NCBI GenBank assembly: GCA_037176885.1
Contig: JAWWNJ010000015.1
Coordinates: 868,001-932,000, forward strand
Length of the DNA: 64,000 nt
Direction: 5' to 3'
Source of the DNA: Favolaschia claudopus
Lineage: Eukaryota; Basidiomycota; Agaricomycetes; Agaricales; Mycenaceae
Position numbers and translations under genes: made by a program. This document shows, in pieces, positions 12,072-22,578 of this stretch (position 1 is the first letter of the stretch; the number at the start of each line of letters is the position of its first letter). A model generated the notes under the pieces. The model ran no database searches and was not told the origin of the DNA. It worked only from the letters and a program-made list of their open reading frames with translations.

Positions 12072-12381
12072 TAACAGAATCTGAAAATGCGCGGAAGGCG
12101 CAATAACCTCAGTCTCCCGCAATGTGGGATGAAAGACTGTATATTAAATACCTGAAAATGCGCGGAAGGCGCAATAACTACACAATGAGTAAGTAAATAT
12201 AAGTAGGTAGATAGATAGAGAACTCACCCTCAGTCTCCCGCAATGTGGGATGAAAGACTGAGGGTGATGGACAGACGAGCACGGTTTATATGTAAGAAAA
12301 CAAGGCTGTACGATAAGTATCAGATATCTATCAAGGGCCGGAGCGGCGGGGCGGCTACCCGGAATAATTCATATTCTGACA
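12072..12381 (-). repeat. 3' LTR of the copia element
   Basis: 310 bp, identical by eye to the copy at 17004-17313. It contains two copies of TGAAAATGCGCGGAAGGCGC about 72 bp apart and two copies of a hairpin-forming unit (CAGTCTCCCGCAATGTGGGA...AGACTG). The stop codon of the polyprotein (12369-12371) falls inside it. Confidence 0.95.
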
Positions 12382-15300
12382 CCCCCACTCGACCCAGGCC
12401 GTAGTCCCATAGATAGACAGAATTTGGAGTGCTTGTCATGAGATAAAGGTTTTGTGAAAATATCTGCCACCATTTCATCTGTAGGATACCACAAGACAAT
12501 ACATTCTCCAGTGCGAACCAAGTCATCACGAACAAAATGATATTTCCTTTGTATATGCTGAGTCCTAGCGCGGTATTGTGGATCCTGGGAGAGAATAATG
12601 GCAGCTCGGTCATCACATCTCAACTCAGTGGGATTTCTCTGATGTTGACCTAGTTCGTCAAAAAAGGATCTTAACCATGCTAGATGTTGTCCTGCATTTG
12701 CAAGTCCAATGTATTCACTCTCAGTAGAAGATAGAGCGACCATGGATTGCCGACGGCTAGACCATCCGATTGCTCCAGAGTTCACAATGAACACATAACC
12801 AGAAGTAGAACGAGATGTATCTCTGTCTCCATTCCAATTGGCATCACTGTATCCCAGAAATTGCATGTCCATGCTGATGTCAGCCCCGTTGTATACAAGT
12901 TCCCAATGACGGGTGCCTTTGAGGTATCGAAGAAGTCGTTTTGCTGCTGCCCAATGAATTCTCTTTGGCTTTGCACTATATCGACCAAGTACTCCTACAC
13001 TGTATGCAAGATCTGGTCGAGTACCTAGCATGGCATACATAGCAGACCCGATTACACTTTGATATGGAACAATAGCTCCACCTTCAACAATAGCCATATG
13101 GGTAATGATACTGTCGTCATCAGGGTCATTCTCTGTGAGAGGGGTTCCAGTAGACATAGGTGTGAATACAGGTTTGCAGTCTGTCATGCCATAGCGAGAA
13201 AGGACTTTGTCAATATACTGACGCTGGTTCAGTGCAATGGTGCGCTTCTTACGGTTTCGAATGATCTCGATCCCAAGGAGGTATTTGGCTGGACCCAGGT
13301 CTCGCATCTTAAAAGTAGACGAAAGCATTCTTTTGACTTTGGAAGAGAATTCTTTAGAAGTTGCAGCAACAAGAAGATCATCAACATAGACCACAACAAA
13401 ACAAGTCTGTTTGCCTTCTTTATAAACATAAAGGCAGGTCTCTGAATTCAAGCGATGAAATCCGAGTTTTAGAATCTCTGTGTCAAAGGTCCTGTTCCAA
13501 GTTCTTCCAGCTTGTTTAAGACCATACAATGATCGCTTGAGTCGCCAGCAGTGACCTTCTGGAATTTCAACACCTTCCGGAGGCATCATGTAGATTTCTT
13601 CCTCCAGTTTACCATTGAGGTAAGCTTGTGAAACATCCAGCTGATCCAGTTCTAAGTCGTATTTGGCAGCAAGAGCACAAATGATGCGAACAGACTCAAG
13701 ATTGGCAGTGGGCGCAAAAACTTCTTTGTAGTCAACACCTTCTTTCTGAGTATCTCCTCTGGCAACGATTCGGACTTTGTAACGAGCAATTTTGCCTGTT
13801 TCATCCACTTTGACTTTGGGAACCACTTTAGATTTAATAGGCTTGACACCGTCTGGTATGGGAACAACATCATAGACGTCATTTGCTCGGAATCCAGCAA
13901 GTTCCTCTTCAAGTCCAGCTCTCCAATGTTCAGCATCAGGACCCTGCAATGCCTCTTGCCAACTAGAAGGGTCAAGAGGGTTCTGAGCTAAAAAGGCTTC
14001 TTCAATAGCATCATCTAGAGAAGCAAGCAAGACTGCTTCTGGAGCGTCAGGGACTTCAATGTCTGGTTCAACAGACACTTCATTTTCTTTTGCCTGTTTA
14101 CGTGCTGCATTCTCTGCATCGCGCTGAGCTTTTGACTGATGCTGTGGTCCTTCAGCTATTCTGTCGTACTCAGCGGTGGGATGTTGTGCCCTTGCATGTG
14201 GACGTGTTGACCGCCTAGTAGGTTCCTGTCGTACACCTGCGACCTTGCGCAATGGTGGAGCTCCCCTATTTGATGGATGGACAATAGACGGCGGATCAGC
14301 CTGACTTAGATTATCCCCCACTGAACCTGGTATCAGGTGAGGCAAAGTGTCCGGTTCACCATCATCGTCATCATCACCATAATATGGGGTAGACCTCTTC
14401 CGCAGTGTCTGAGCAAAATCCTCATATTCTTTCCTAGAAGTCGCAGGTGCCTCAAGCTTTGGTTCTATAGGTGAATGAAGTTCCTGGTCATCAAACCGAA
14501 CATGCCTAGATGTGATGGTTTCACCATAAGAACCATCTTTGTTGATTACTAGCAAGTCATATGCTTTACTGTTTTCATGGTAGCCAACAAAGATGCAACG
14601 CTTTGCTTTATCGCCAAATTTCTGCTTGTGACGCTTTTCTTTAGGAATCAGAGGATAAGCTCTACAGCCAAAGGGATGCAGGTGTCGTATGTTTATTGGA
14701 CGGTCAAAAAGTTTCTCATGAGGGATCTCAAATTCCTGTGCTGAAGTAGGTGTTCTATTCACAGTATAACCAGCTGCTTTCATTGCTAAGACCCAAAATT
14801 TACGAGGAAGGCGTGAGGCGATCAACATAGTTGTAGCTCTGGAAACAAGTGTTTGATTCATTCGCTCTGCTACTCCGTTTTGCTCTGGAGTGTAAGGTGC
14901 TGTTGTTTCATGGATGATGCCTAGACGTTTGAATTCTGTTTCCATTTGATGAGACGTGAATTCACCACCCCCATCTGTGCGAAAGAATCGAGTCCAGCCC
15001 TCACAGAATTCCCAATTAGCAATTTGAGCACGAAAATGTGCCTCAGTAGATTTTCGCCATTCTTTGAGTTTTGAATAGACTTGGGATTTCTTTTGGGCAA
15101 ATAGAATCCACACCTCAGAGGAATGATGATCTATAAGGACCACCCAGTAGCGTATTCCACCTGGGCCTTCAGGCGTTACTGGACCACCAACATCAGATGA
15201 TACAATATCTAAAGGACCACGAGCTTTGGTTTGACTTTTGGAAAATGGTAATTTCTTCATTTTCCCAAGAACACAGGGTTCACAGAATTTGGGGATTCCT

Positions 15301-16880
15301 GTCAAGGATGTAATTTCACCAAGTCGGCCTTTAGCAACAGATTTCTGTAAAAGTTGGAAATTTGTATGACCAGATATTCGATGAAGGTGATTGATATCCA
15401 TAGCAAATAGTGCATGTGGATCTTCACTCAAAGGAGTATAGACAATGTGGTACAGTCCCTTCCGATGCTTAGCTTCAATCATTCTTTGCCCTTTTGGGTT
15501 TCGAACAATGCAGCTATCTGCTTCGAACATGCAATTGTATCCCTTTTTAGCCATTTGTTGTACTGAGACAAGTGTGATACCAAAGGATGGGACATGTAAT
15601 GCACGTAGAGAGACATCAGACATCCCTCGCTTTGTTTTGCAAGATAGACGGATGGTTCCAGTTCCAACTGCATCACAATATGTGTCATTACCAAGCCGCA
15701 CCCTTTTTGGTGGATTGAGTACTTTATAAGAACCTGTCTCAAACCATGCCTCATTTGGTGTCATGGTAGTAGAAGCCCCAGAGTCAATTACCACAGCTTT
15801 GGATGAAGGGTTTGCATCACTCAAAAGATAAGCAGACATAGCAGCATAAGATTTCTGGGAAACAACAGGTACAGCTAAATGTCCATGTTCGGAATTATCG
15901 GAATCAGATTCAGAATCTGTAGTAGCAGAGGCATTTGCCTTGTCACGGCGCTTTCTAGGTCTCGCTTTCTCAGACTTCTGCTTGTCATTCTTCTTTGAGT
16001 CCTTTGATCCCTGCGCTAGATTCTTCAACTGATAGCAGTTATCGGAAGTATGAGATTTGTTTTGTCCATGTATCAGGCAATGTTTATCGCCCTTGGGAGA
16101 TGCCTTTCCTTTGCCAGGGTTTGTGGATTTAGCAGCTAGAGCAGTGTCGTCGCTGTTCTCACTCTTTGGCAGTTTACCAAGAGTAATCAGGCGAGCACGA
16201 GCTTTATCCCAAGTTATGCCTGTACCAAGAGAGGACACAATGTTCCCTTTAATGCCTGTCCAGTAGCTATCATCTGGTAGAGTGCTGAGCAGAATGAGAG
16301 GCTGAAGCTCTGGGGGGAATGGAAATTCCAGGCGTGCAAGCCTATCAAAGCAGGTCTTGATAGCAGCTACATGAGAAAGAATCTTGTTGCGATCCATGAG
16401 CTCTGGTTCGCCTTCAATAACAAGCTTGGTGCTAAAAAGTTCTGCTAGAACACCCATTGCAGAATCGGCACGATTTTCTGCTTCAAAGCGCTGGCGCAGT
16501 TTGGCCCAGAGAGTTCCAGCATTAGATTCGTTGACATACTCTGTGCGCAGTTCTGCTGAAAGAAGCTTCTGAATAACACCTAAAGCACGGCTATTGCGTT
16601 CGCCAGGGGTATCCTTAAAAGCTACACCAGCAACAGGAGCTGTGGCAGGCAGAGGAGTAACAGCAGCAGCAGCAATAGTGGCATCAGCTGCATTTGCAGC
16701 GAGGATAACAGATTCAAGCAGAGTGTAGACTCCCTGTAGGCGCAGTTCCACTGTAGCATTAACATGAAAAATCGGCCAGTCTTCTGCTCCGGAAAGCTCA
16801 GAAGAAGCCGAGTTTGCCGCAGTTGACATTGTGTGAGAAGTCCGAGGTGAGATAACCAGAGTCCGAGGGAATTTCGGCAA
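12369..16880 (-). CDS. Copia-type Gag-Pol polyprotein
   Basis: A single frame of 1503 residues, or 1486 if translation begins at the second methionine (MSTAANSASS). Order: UBN2-type Gag with a degenerate zinc knuckle (CLIHG...SHTSDNC, about residue 270), aspartic protease (VIDSGAST), integrase with an HHCC zinc domain (CEPCVLGK) and a DDE core (D in SSDVGG, D in RTDGGGEF, E in PEQNGVAER), reverse transcriptase (YVDD motif) and RNase H (SSTESEYIGL region). The order protease-integrase-RT-RNase H defines the Ty1/copia superfamily. There are no internal stops, so the copy may be competent for copying itself into cDNA. That is inferred from integrity only. Confidence 0.95.
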   Translation of the reverse strand: MPKFPRTLVISPRTSHTMSTAANSASSELSGAEDWPIFHVNATVELRLQGVYTLLESVILAANAADATIAAAAVTPLPATAPVAGVAFKDTPGERNSRALGVIQKLLSAELRTEYVNESNAGTLWAKLRQRFEAENRADSAMGVLAELFSTKLVIEGEPELMDRNKILSHVAAIKTCFDRLARLEFPFPPELQPLILLSTLPDDSYWTGIKGNIVSSLGTGITWDKARARLITLGKLPKSENSDDTALAAKSTNPGKGKASPKGDKHCLIHGQNKSHTSDNCYQLKNLAQGSKDSKKNDKQKSEKARPRKRRDKANASATTDSESDSDNSEHGHLAVPVVSQKSYAAMSAYLLSDANPSSKAVVIDSGASTTMTPNEAWFETGSYKVLNPPKRVRLGNDTYCDAVGTGTIRLSCKTKRGMSDVSLRALHVPSFGITLVSVQQMAKKGYNCMFEADSCIVRNPKGQRMIEAKHRKGLYHIVYTPLSEDPHALFAMDINHLHRISGHTNFQLLQKSVAKGRLGEITSLTGIPKFCEPCVLGKMKKLPFSKSQTKARGPLDIVSSDVGGPVTPEGPGGIRYWVVLIDHHSSEVWILFAQKKSQVYSKLKEWRKSTEAHFRAQIANWEFCEGWTRFFRTDGGGEFTSHQMETEFKRLGIIHETTAPYTPEQNGVAERMNQTLVSRATTMLIASRLPRKFWVLAMKAAGYTVNRTPTSAQEFEIPHEKLFDRPINIRHLHPFGCRAYPLIPKEKRHKQKFGDKAKRCIFVGYHENSKAYDLLVINKDGSYGETITSRHVRFDDQELHSPIEPKLEAPATSRKEYEDFAQTLRKRSTPYYGDDDDDGEPDTLPHLIPGSVGDNLSQADPPSIVHPSNRGAPPLRKVAGVRQEPTRRSTRPHARAQHPTAEYDRIAEGPQHQSKAQRDAENAARKQAKENEVSVEPDIEVPDAPEAVLLASLDDAIEEAFLAQNPLDPSSWQEALQGPDAEHWRAGLEEELAGFRANDVYDVVPIPDGVKPIKSKVVPKVKVDETGKIARYKVRIVARGDTQKEGVDYKEVFAPTANLESVRIICALAAKYDLELDQLDVSQAYLNGKLEEEIYMMPPEGVEIPEGHCWRLKRSLYGLKQAGRTWNRTFDTEILKLGFHRLNSETCLYVYKEGKQTCFVVVYVDDLLVAATSKEFSSKVKRMLSSTFKMRDLGPAKYLLGIEIIRNRKKRTIALNQRQYIDKVLSRYGMTDCKPVFTPMSTGTPLTENDPDDDSIITHMAIVEGGAIVPYQSVIGSAMYAMLGTRPDLAYSVGVLGRYSAKPKRIHWAAAKRLLRYLKGTRHWELVYNGADISMDMQFLGYSDANWNGDRDTSRSTSGYVFIVNSGAIGWSSRRQSMVALSSTESEYIGLANAGQHLAWLRSFFDELGQHQRNPTELRCDDRAAIILSQDPQYRARTQHIQRKYHFVRDDLVRTGECIVLWYPTDEMVADIFTKPLSHDKHSKFCLSMGLRPGSSGGVRI

Positions 16881-16977
16881 CAGGTCGTGTGATTGATTGA
16901 TTGATACAAGTCTGTGCTTGTGATGCTTCGAGCTCTGATGAGCGAGCAGGTGAGTCTTCCAATAGGTACGTCTTCAG

Positions 16978-17003
16978 AGAGCTAGCGCTCGGGGCCCATA
17001 ACC
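16978..17003 (-). promoter_or_regulatory. Primer-binding site, half initiator-tRNA type
   Basis: Directly after the 5' LTR (element orientation) comes GGTTATGGGCCCCGAGCGC. Its complement, GGGGCCCATAACC, corresponds to the anticodon stem-loop region of initiator methionine tRNA. Drosophila copia is known to prime from a cleaved 5' half of this tRNA, so the same mechanism is inferred here. Confidence 0.7.
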
Positions 17004-17313
17004 TAACAGAATCTGAAAATGCGCGGAAGGCGCAATAACCTCAGTCTCCCGCAATGTGGGATGAAAGACTGTATATTAAATACCTGAAAATGCGCGGAAG
17101 GCGCAATAACTACACAATGAGTAAGTAAATATAAGTAGGTAGATAGATAGAGAACTCACCCTCAGTCTCCCGCAATGTGGGATGAAAGACTGAGGGTGAT
17201 GGACAGACGAGCACGGTTTATATGTAAGAAAACAAGGCTGTACGATAAGTATCAGATATCTATCAAGGGCCGGAGCGGCGGGGCGGCTACCCGGAATAAT
17301 TCATATTCTGACA
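17004..17313 (-). repeat. 5' LTR of the copia element
   Basis: 310 bp, identical by eye to 12072-12381, with the same internal repeats. Its plus strand carries an open frame that runs in frame into the neighbouring F-box gene. Confidence 0.95.
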
Positions 17314-17339
17314 TGACTCAGTCAGTGGACTTCAAGAGC

Positions 17340-18842
17340 ATGGACCGGACCGTTGCCACCGCGTCTTACCCTCTATCTGGCTCGGATCCCTTGGAACAAG
17401 AGATCAAAGCCCGTATCGCTGCCTCCAAGGAGAAAATAGCCCGAATTGAGTCCCAGATTCGCGACCTCCAATGCATGCGAGACCGTGAATACGGCGTGCT
17501 CGCTACGCTCAAACTCGGGATCGTGCCAATTCGCAATTTGCCCGACGAACTGCTGACGAGTATATTCCGTTGCGCAATCGGCGCCGACATTGGGGATCCT
17601 GACAGGGTTAGGATGGTGCTCGACGTCTCTCAGGTGTGCAAGCTCTGGCGAACGCTCACTCTTCGCAATCCCGATTTGTGGACGACTCAGCTTCCGATTG
17701 AATCCAGAACGTCGGCGGACAAGCTCTTCTCAGCTGACTACGTCGCCATGACAAAGGACTACCAGGAGCGTTCAGCACCTCTCCCAATTGCATTTGACCT
17801 CACCTGTGCCCACAAGAAGAAAATCTCGCCAGCCCTCGCAGACGTGCTCCTTAGTGCTGCGCCTCGCTGGCATGAGCTATCTGTGGCAGGACATCATTCT
17901 ATGGTTCAAGCGATAGTCGCACTCCCTCCAGACACCTTCAGAGAGCTTCGTAGCGCGGATTTGGACATATACGAACCGCTGGATATGCTCCCCAGTTCTG
18001 CGTTTGTTTCCGCTCCACAACTTCGTGAAGTTACTCTCAAGTTCCAGAGTGCCACTGCCTCCTCAGCGCTAGTGTCATTGATGCCGTGGGTGCAGCTTAC
18101 TCACCTTACCTTGCACGGTCTATCGTTCCGCTATATTCTCTACATCCTCATTCGATGCACCCATCTGGAAGAGGTCTCAATCGAAACGCTCGCAGACGAT
18201 GGATCGCCGATTCTGGCTGTCCACGAAGTTGCCACACTCTCACAGCTCCGACAGCTGGGTATAACGTTGTCTGGCCCACACGTTGAGTTCTGTTTTGGGC
18301 GACTTGCCTTGCCGAAACTCGAGGCCCTCGATATATGTCACAGCAATATGGGGGATGACTCTCGTATCTGGGGTCAGAGCGGATCGGCTGTGTTTTCCTC
18401 CTTCCTGCTGCGTTCTCCGAACATCGAACGCTTTAGCCTGACTTCCTGCGATCTGGATTCGCAGCAGTTGCATGGCATTTTGGTCCATTGTCCGGCGTTG
18501 ACGGATCTCTCATTAGATGGATGCCAATACTGCGTCAACGATCACCTCCTGGGCGCTCTCGAGTACTCGCAAAATGATGCAATGCATCTGGTACCGAGGT
18601 TACGAATACTGACCGTCTCCCAGATCGGCGGGGATTTCGACGAGGACAACCTTCTATCGATGATTCGTTCTCGATGGTGGAGCCCGGAGGCTCTCCAGAC
18701 TCTCCCAGCGCCTCCCCCAGTCGCAGTGTGGGAAATGATTTACATATCTCGTGGAGAACATGATGAATGGCAATTCTCCGCCGAATTTCAGAACGAGTTG
18801 GATAGACTGGCCTCGGAGGGACTGGAGATTGACGTGCAATGA
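17340..18842 (+). CDS. F-box protein with LRR-like C-terminal region
   Basis: One exon, 500 residues. An N-terminal coiled-coil segment (residues about 20-60, rich in K/E/R/I) precedes an F-box core (IRNLPDELLTSIFRCAI, then VCKLWRTLTLRNPDLW), followed by leucine-rich repeats. This is the standard architecture of the large agaricomycete F-box family, presumed SCF ubiquitin-ligase adaptors. I start at the methionine of MDRTVATASY. The sequence before the copia insertion has an in-frame TAG shortly upstream, so the longer frame reading back into the LTR exists only because of the insertion. The element sits 26 nt upstream of this start and may have replaced or silenced the promoter. Confidence 0.85.
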   Translation: MDRTVATASYPLSGSDPLEQEIKARIAASKEKIARIESQIRDLQCMRDREYGVLATLKLGIVPIRNLPDELLTSIFRCAIGADIGDPDRVRMVLDVSQVCKLWRTLTLRNPDLWTTQLPIESRTSADKLFSADYVAMTKDYQERSAPLPIAFDLTCAHKKKISPALADVLLSAAPRWHELSVAGHHSMVQAIVALPPDTFRELRSADLDIYEPLDMLPSSAFVSAPQLREVTLKFQSATASSALVSLMPWVQLTHLTLHGLSFRYILYILIRCTHLEEVSIETLADDGSPILAVHEVATLSQLRQLGITLSGPHVEFCFGRLALPKLEALDICHSNMGDDSRIWGQSGSAVFSSFLLRSPNIERFSLTSCDLDSQQLHGILVHCPALTDLSLDGCQYCVNDHLLGALEYSQNDAMHLVPRLRILTVSQIGGDFDEDNLLSMIRSRWWSPEALQTLPAPPPVAVWEMIYISRGEHDEWQFSAEFQNELDRLASEGLEIDVQ

Positions 18843-19494
18843 TGAATCGTTTTCTTTCCAAAGTTCGTTTCGTGCGTTGTTACTGAGGATTCCCCTGACT
18901 TCTCCTTCAGATACACCCACGTGGCTCCCAGCCCTCGAAGTCTTGTGTCCTATGCGACAATGTATATTTTTTTGGACGCAAACCGTCATGTCGATGATAA
19001 AATGTATATACTGACACTGTGGACACGAGGCGTGTCTCACTCGTGCTCCCTCCATTAGCATGACGCGCGATTTGTCTGTATTCCCCCTCCCCCTCCCCAT
19101 GGTAGACTGCGTAGCTAGAAAAGCGGCCTGTAATGTCTTGCTCTCGGTAGCTTTCAGACTTGTGCCGCATTCTGATATAGAGTTCTTGTTGTTTTCCCAA
19201 TGTATATGAGCTTTGACCCACCTTCAGGCCGAACATGGAGTCCGATTCGATGTAAAAAACATAGATCGGATGCCACCCAGTTGCACCCAGCAGCCTGGGT
19301 GCTCAAATTTTTCAGGGACGCATATAGATCCTACATACATTACACGCAGGGAACTGCAGTCAATCGAAGACTTTCCGGCGATAAAGCGCTTTCAAGCAGA
19401 AGGTGACGGGAGTTGGGTCGGACGTAAATTTACTTCTGGGCCTAGCATAACCACTAGCCTCAGTGTGGTGCCACCTCACCTCCCGCGCACTACC
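18843..19494. other. Intergenic between the F-box and FHA genes
   Basis: No supported gene. It holds the F-box gene 3' region and the FHA gene promoter. A repeated CCCTCC tract is at 19085-19100. Confidence 0.4.
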
Positions 19495-20167
19495 ATGCCA
19501 GCCCCAATGCTCTCCACCTCCCCAGTATACCCGGCCCTATATCTCTACCCCCTCAACGACTCGTTTTTCATCCCTAAACAAATCGCATTAACCACCTACG
19601 GCCGCCGAGTCCGTTTAGGTCGCAAAAGCCTGAGCAGTAATTTAAATGCGCAATCTTCGCCGCCACCGGATAAGAAACAAGTCAATTTCGATTCGAGCGT
19701 TGTGAGCAGACAGCATGCGGAGGTGTGGCAGGAAGGGAACAAAGTTCGTTGGTTGAATTTTAAATCAGCACATACATAGCTGACACGAAGGTCCTGGACC
19801 TCGACAGATTTTTGTCCGCGACACTCACAGCGCCAACGGCACCTTCGTAAACGGCCGACGCCTCAGTCCAGAAGGCCAAGCTTCCTATCCATACGAACTC
19901 AAAACCAACGACCTCCTGGTACGAATCTAATCTTCCCATCGTTCGACTTCCTTGTCCTTATATATTATGCTCCAGGAACTGGGCACCGATATCACAGGAT
20001 ATTTTGACACAATCGCGCACCAGAGAATCGTATGTCGGGTCGTTTGCGTGTTCACTCGCGTGGAAGTCGCGATGGTGGCTATGGCAGATTCCAGACGCCA
20101 ACGTCGCGGATATAGTGTTACTGGAAGTGTTTATATTCCGAGGTATCAGAAGGTATCAGCAGGATGA
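19495..20167 (+). CDS. Short FHA-domain protein, probably C-terminally truncated
   Basis: Three exons (19495-19743, 19808-19918, 19976-20167) join in phase to give 184 residues. The FHA domain covers about residues 15-140. Its hallmarks are the GRR/LGR turn, VVSRQHAE, and SANGTFVNGRRLSPEG. FHA domains bind phosphothreonine peptides in signalling and DNA-damage proteins. Fungal proteins with this FHA type usually continue for several hundred residues. Here the frame ends soon after the domain (ELGTDITG...RVVCVFT is the last family-like part), and the convergent CoA ligase ends 142 bp downstream. A missed downstream exon is possible but I see none. The start is chosen from MPAPMLSTSPVYPAL leading directly into the domain. 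Confidence 0.6.
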
Positions 20168-20308
20168 ACGAGATCTGGTACCGTTACCTTGCCATTATAC
20201 AGAAAAGGCTCTTGATTTTGCTTGATATCCAGCTTGGAGCCGGGGAAAAAACCGTAAACATACGTCTCCGTCGTGCTTTGATTTACGAAAATCCTGTTCG
20301 AAACACGA

Positions 20309-22578
20309 TTACAGCTTAGCTCTAGCCTTTTTCATCCGCTGCTCATATCTATCCTGCAACACTCTCCGCATCGTCTTGCCCGTCGGCGTTTTGGGTATCT
20401 ACATCCAATCCCATCAGTACAGCTGCGCAAATCATCATCAACGAATAAAAATCCACTCACATCCTTAACAACCTCGATCCCGCCTCTCAACCACTTATAC
20501 TTACTCAACGACTGCTGGTGCCATTCCTCCAATGCCTTGATCGTCGTAGCCGTGCCCTTCTTCTTCCCAGCGCGACTCAGCACAATCCACGCACGGGGAA
20601 CTTTCTCATCGTCTGTGCGCCCTCCGCTGACACCCGCGACGGAGACGTCCGAGATGAGTTTCTCGGGATGCGCGAATAAGACGTCTTCTATTTCCTTGGG
20701 AGATACTTGCGCGCCACTGACTTTCAACGTGTCCTGAGAAGATGTATCAGATCGTTGATTCTTCAAGATTTGACTAGAGAGTTAATTACCTTGCCTCGAT
20801 CCGCAAAGCTAAGGATAGCCCTCTCAGAAATCAATGCAACAAAAACGCAACACAAAACACTCACAAGAAATACCCCTTCTCATCCGCACGGAACTGATCC
20901 CCCGTTCTTAACCACCCATCAACAAACGTCTTCGCGTTCGCCTCGACATTGTTCCAGTACCCTAGCGCGACATTGCACCCCTGCAGCCAGAGCTCGCCGA
21001 CTTCGCCCGGCTCCGCATCAGTACCGTCGTCGCGCACGATGCGGCCATCCAAACCCGGGATGAGAATACCCGTGGTGTCAGACGGAGGCACGCCCATGCC
21101 GAGCATTTTGTCGAGCGGACGCGTTAAGGCGCTTATTGTCTGGATGAATATTTAGCGGTGAGCGGGGCTGATACTTGAACGCTGGATGATACTTACAGCC
21201 TCGGATAAACCGTACCCTGCGCCAACATGACTCAGTTTGTATTTTCCAGACTGATGATGAATGGTTGGACACGAACCTTGAACGACCTCTGACGTCTTCT
21301 TGAGCAGCGCTCCCATTCGGGAGGCAAGTTCCGGGGGGAGGTACGCCGCACCGGAGTTTACAGACAAAACGGAACTGAGGTCGGTCGATTTGATGTCGGG
21401 GTGATTTACGAGCGTGTGGACCAGCGATGGAACGAGTGTTAGGTGCGTCACTTTGTATCTTTGTAATAAAAAAAGTTTGATTTGTGCATTGGTAAAGCCG
21501 CATTTGGATACATACTTGGGGATGGCCTTGAGATATTGAGTCGGGCTCCATTTTTCGAGGATCACGTAGGTGGCGGGCGCGAGGGTTGCGCGGAGGATAT
21601 AAACGTGGAGACCATACGAGTGGAACATCGGTAGCACGCCGACCGTAATGGGATGTCGGTCTTTCATTTGCGCTTTGATTGACTGCTCACTCGTTAATCG
21701 ATAAGAACAAAAAGCAAAACTGGAACATACAGAATAAGGTTCTAGATGCTGGCCCACAAAAATTCCTTGGAGTATCGAGCATATTATATTTCCATGCGAG
21801 ATCATCACAGCTAGCATTTGTCAGACACAAGTTGAACTTGAAATAATTCCGCCCACCTTTCGGCAGTCCGCTGGTACCGCTGGACATGACAAGATAGGCC
21901 AAGGTATCCTTCTTTGCAGGTCGGATGGGCTGTATAGGAAGCTTCCTGCGTTTGACTTTCTCGATCATCCCATTGAAGCTCAGGCGTCCGCCCGTCGGCT
22001 GGCCATGCAAAATATAGATCTTGTCTGCCGTGAGATGGACGTCAGGATCCTCAATCGCGGATAGAACATTCTTCAGTAACTTTGCGTCTACAAACAGCCG
22101 CGTGGCTTTGGTGAGCTTCAAAGCATGAACTAGTTCGAAGCGCGTCGAATGCGAGGAAATGAGGGCAAAGGGTGTGGTTACCCTCAACAGCGATAATACG
22201 ATGTCGATATATTCCTTTGAGAGGTGAGCACGAGCCTGGAAAATATAGGAACCACTCTCACCAAGGAATTGTAACCCAGTAGGCCGACCATTTCGTCGGT
22301 ATCTCCGTTGAGAGCCAAACCGCCGTCGGAAACTTTCGCTGCTAAAGCGGTTGCCCCCAATTCCATCCGGCCAATAAGTTCCTTGTAAGTCCTCTTCCTC
22401 CCCGTCCTTTCCTCGATCTGAATGGTATAATCCGGCCATTCCGCCTACTTGCCGGTCAAGAATCATACCAAGACGGAAGACGTAAATAAAAGACCTGATC
22501 GGGGCGCCCGAACATGATATTGAGGACATTAACCTCGGGCAAAGGCGGTAGAGGTGGAAAGGGGGACTTGACGAGCAT
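20309..22578 (-). CDS. 4-coumarate/acyl-CoA ligase-like AMP-binding enzyme, peroxisomal
   Basis: About eleven short exons can be joined on the minus strand. Landmarks in order: MLVKSPFPPLPPLPEVN start, EWPDYTIQIEERTGRKRTY, the nucleotide loop MSSGTSGLPKG, AVMISHGN, LPMFHSYGLHVY, GYGLSEA, GYWNNVEANAKTFVDGWLRTGD, the SFADRGKDTLKVSGAQVSP hinge, and IPKTPTGKTMRR with the catalytic lysine. The final residues are AKL, a type 1 peroxisomal targeting signal variant. The enzyme would adenylate a carboxylic acid and transfer it to CoA. Substrate (phenylpropanoid or fatty acid) cannot be told from sequence. Typical introns: 22444-22493, and one ending just before EYIDIVLSLLR. Convergent with the FHA gene. 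Confidence 0.85.

Larger units (their letters stand above)
12072..17313 (-). mobile_element. Complete Ty1/copia LTR retrotransposon
   Basis: Two 310-bp LTRs with no differences that I can see (12072-12381 and 17004-17313) flank one long gag-pol frame on the minus strand. The target duplication TGACT is at 12067-12071 and 17314-17318. Identical LTRs and an uninterrupted frame indicate recent insertion. In element orientation the LTR begins TGTCAG and ends CTGTTA. A purine-rich tract (GAGTGGGGG) precedes the 3' LTR. The primer-binding site after the 5' LTR matches the internal part of initiator tRNA rather than its 3' end. The insertion lies between locus A and an F-box gene, antisense to that F-box gene. 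Confidence 0.95.

Noticed and set aside
17175..17339. Longer N-terminus of the F-box protein reading into the LTR
   Set aside because: It exists only because of the insertion; the native frame has an upstream stop.
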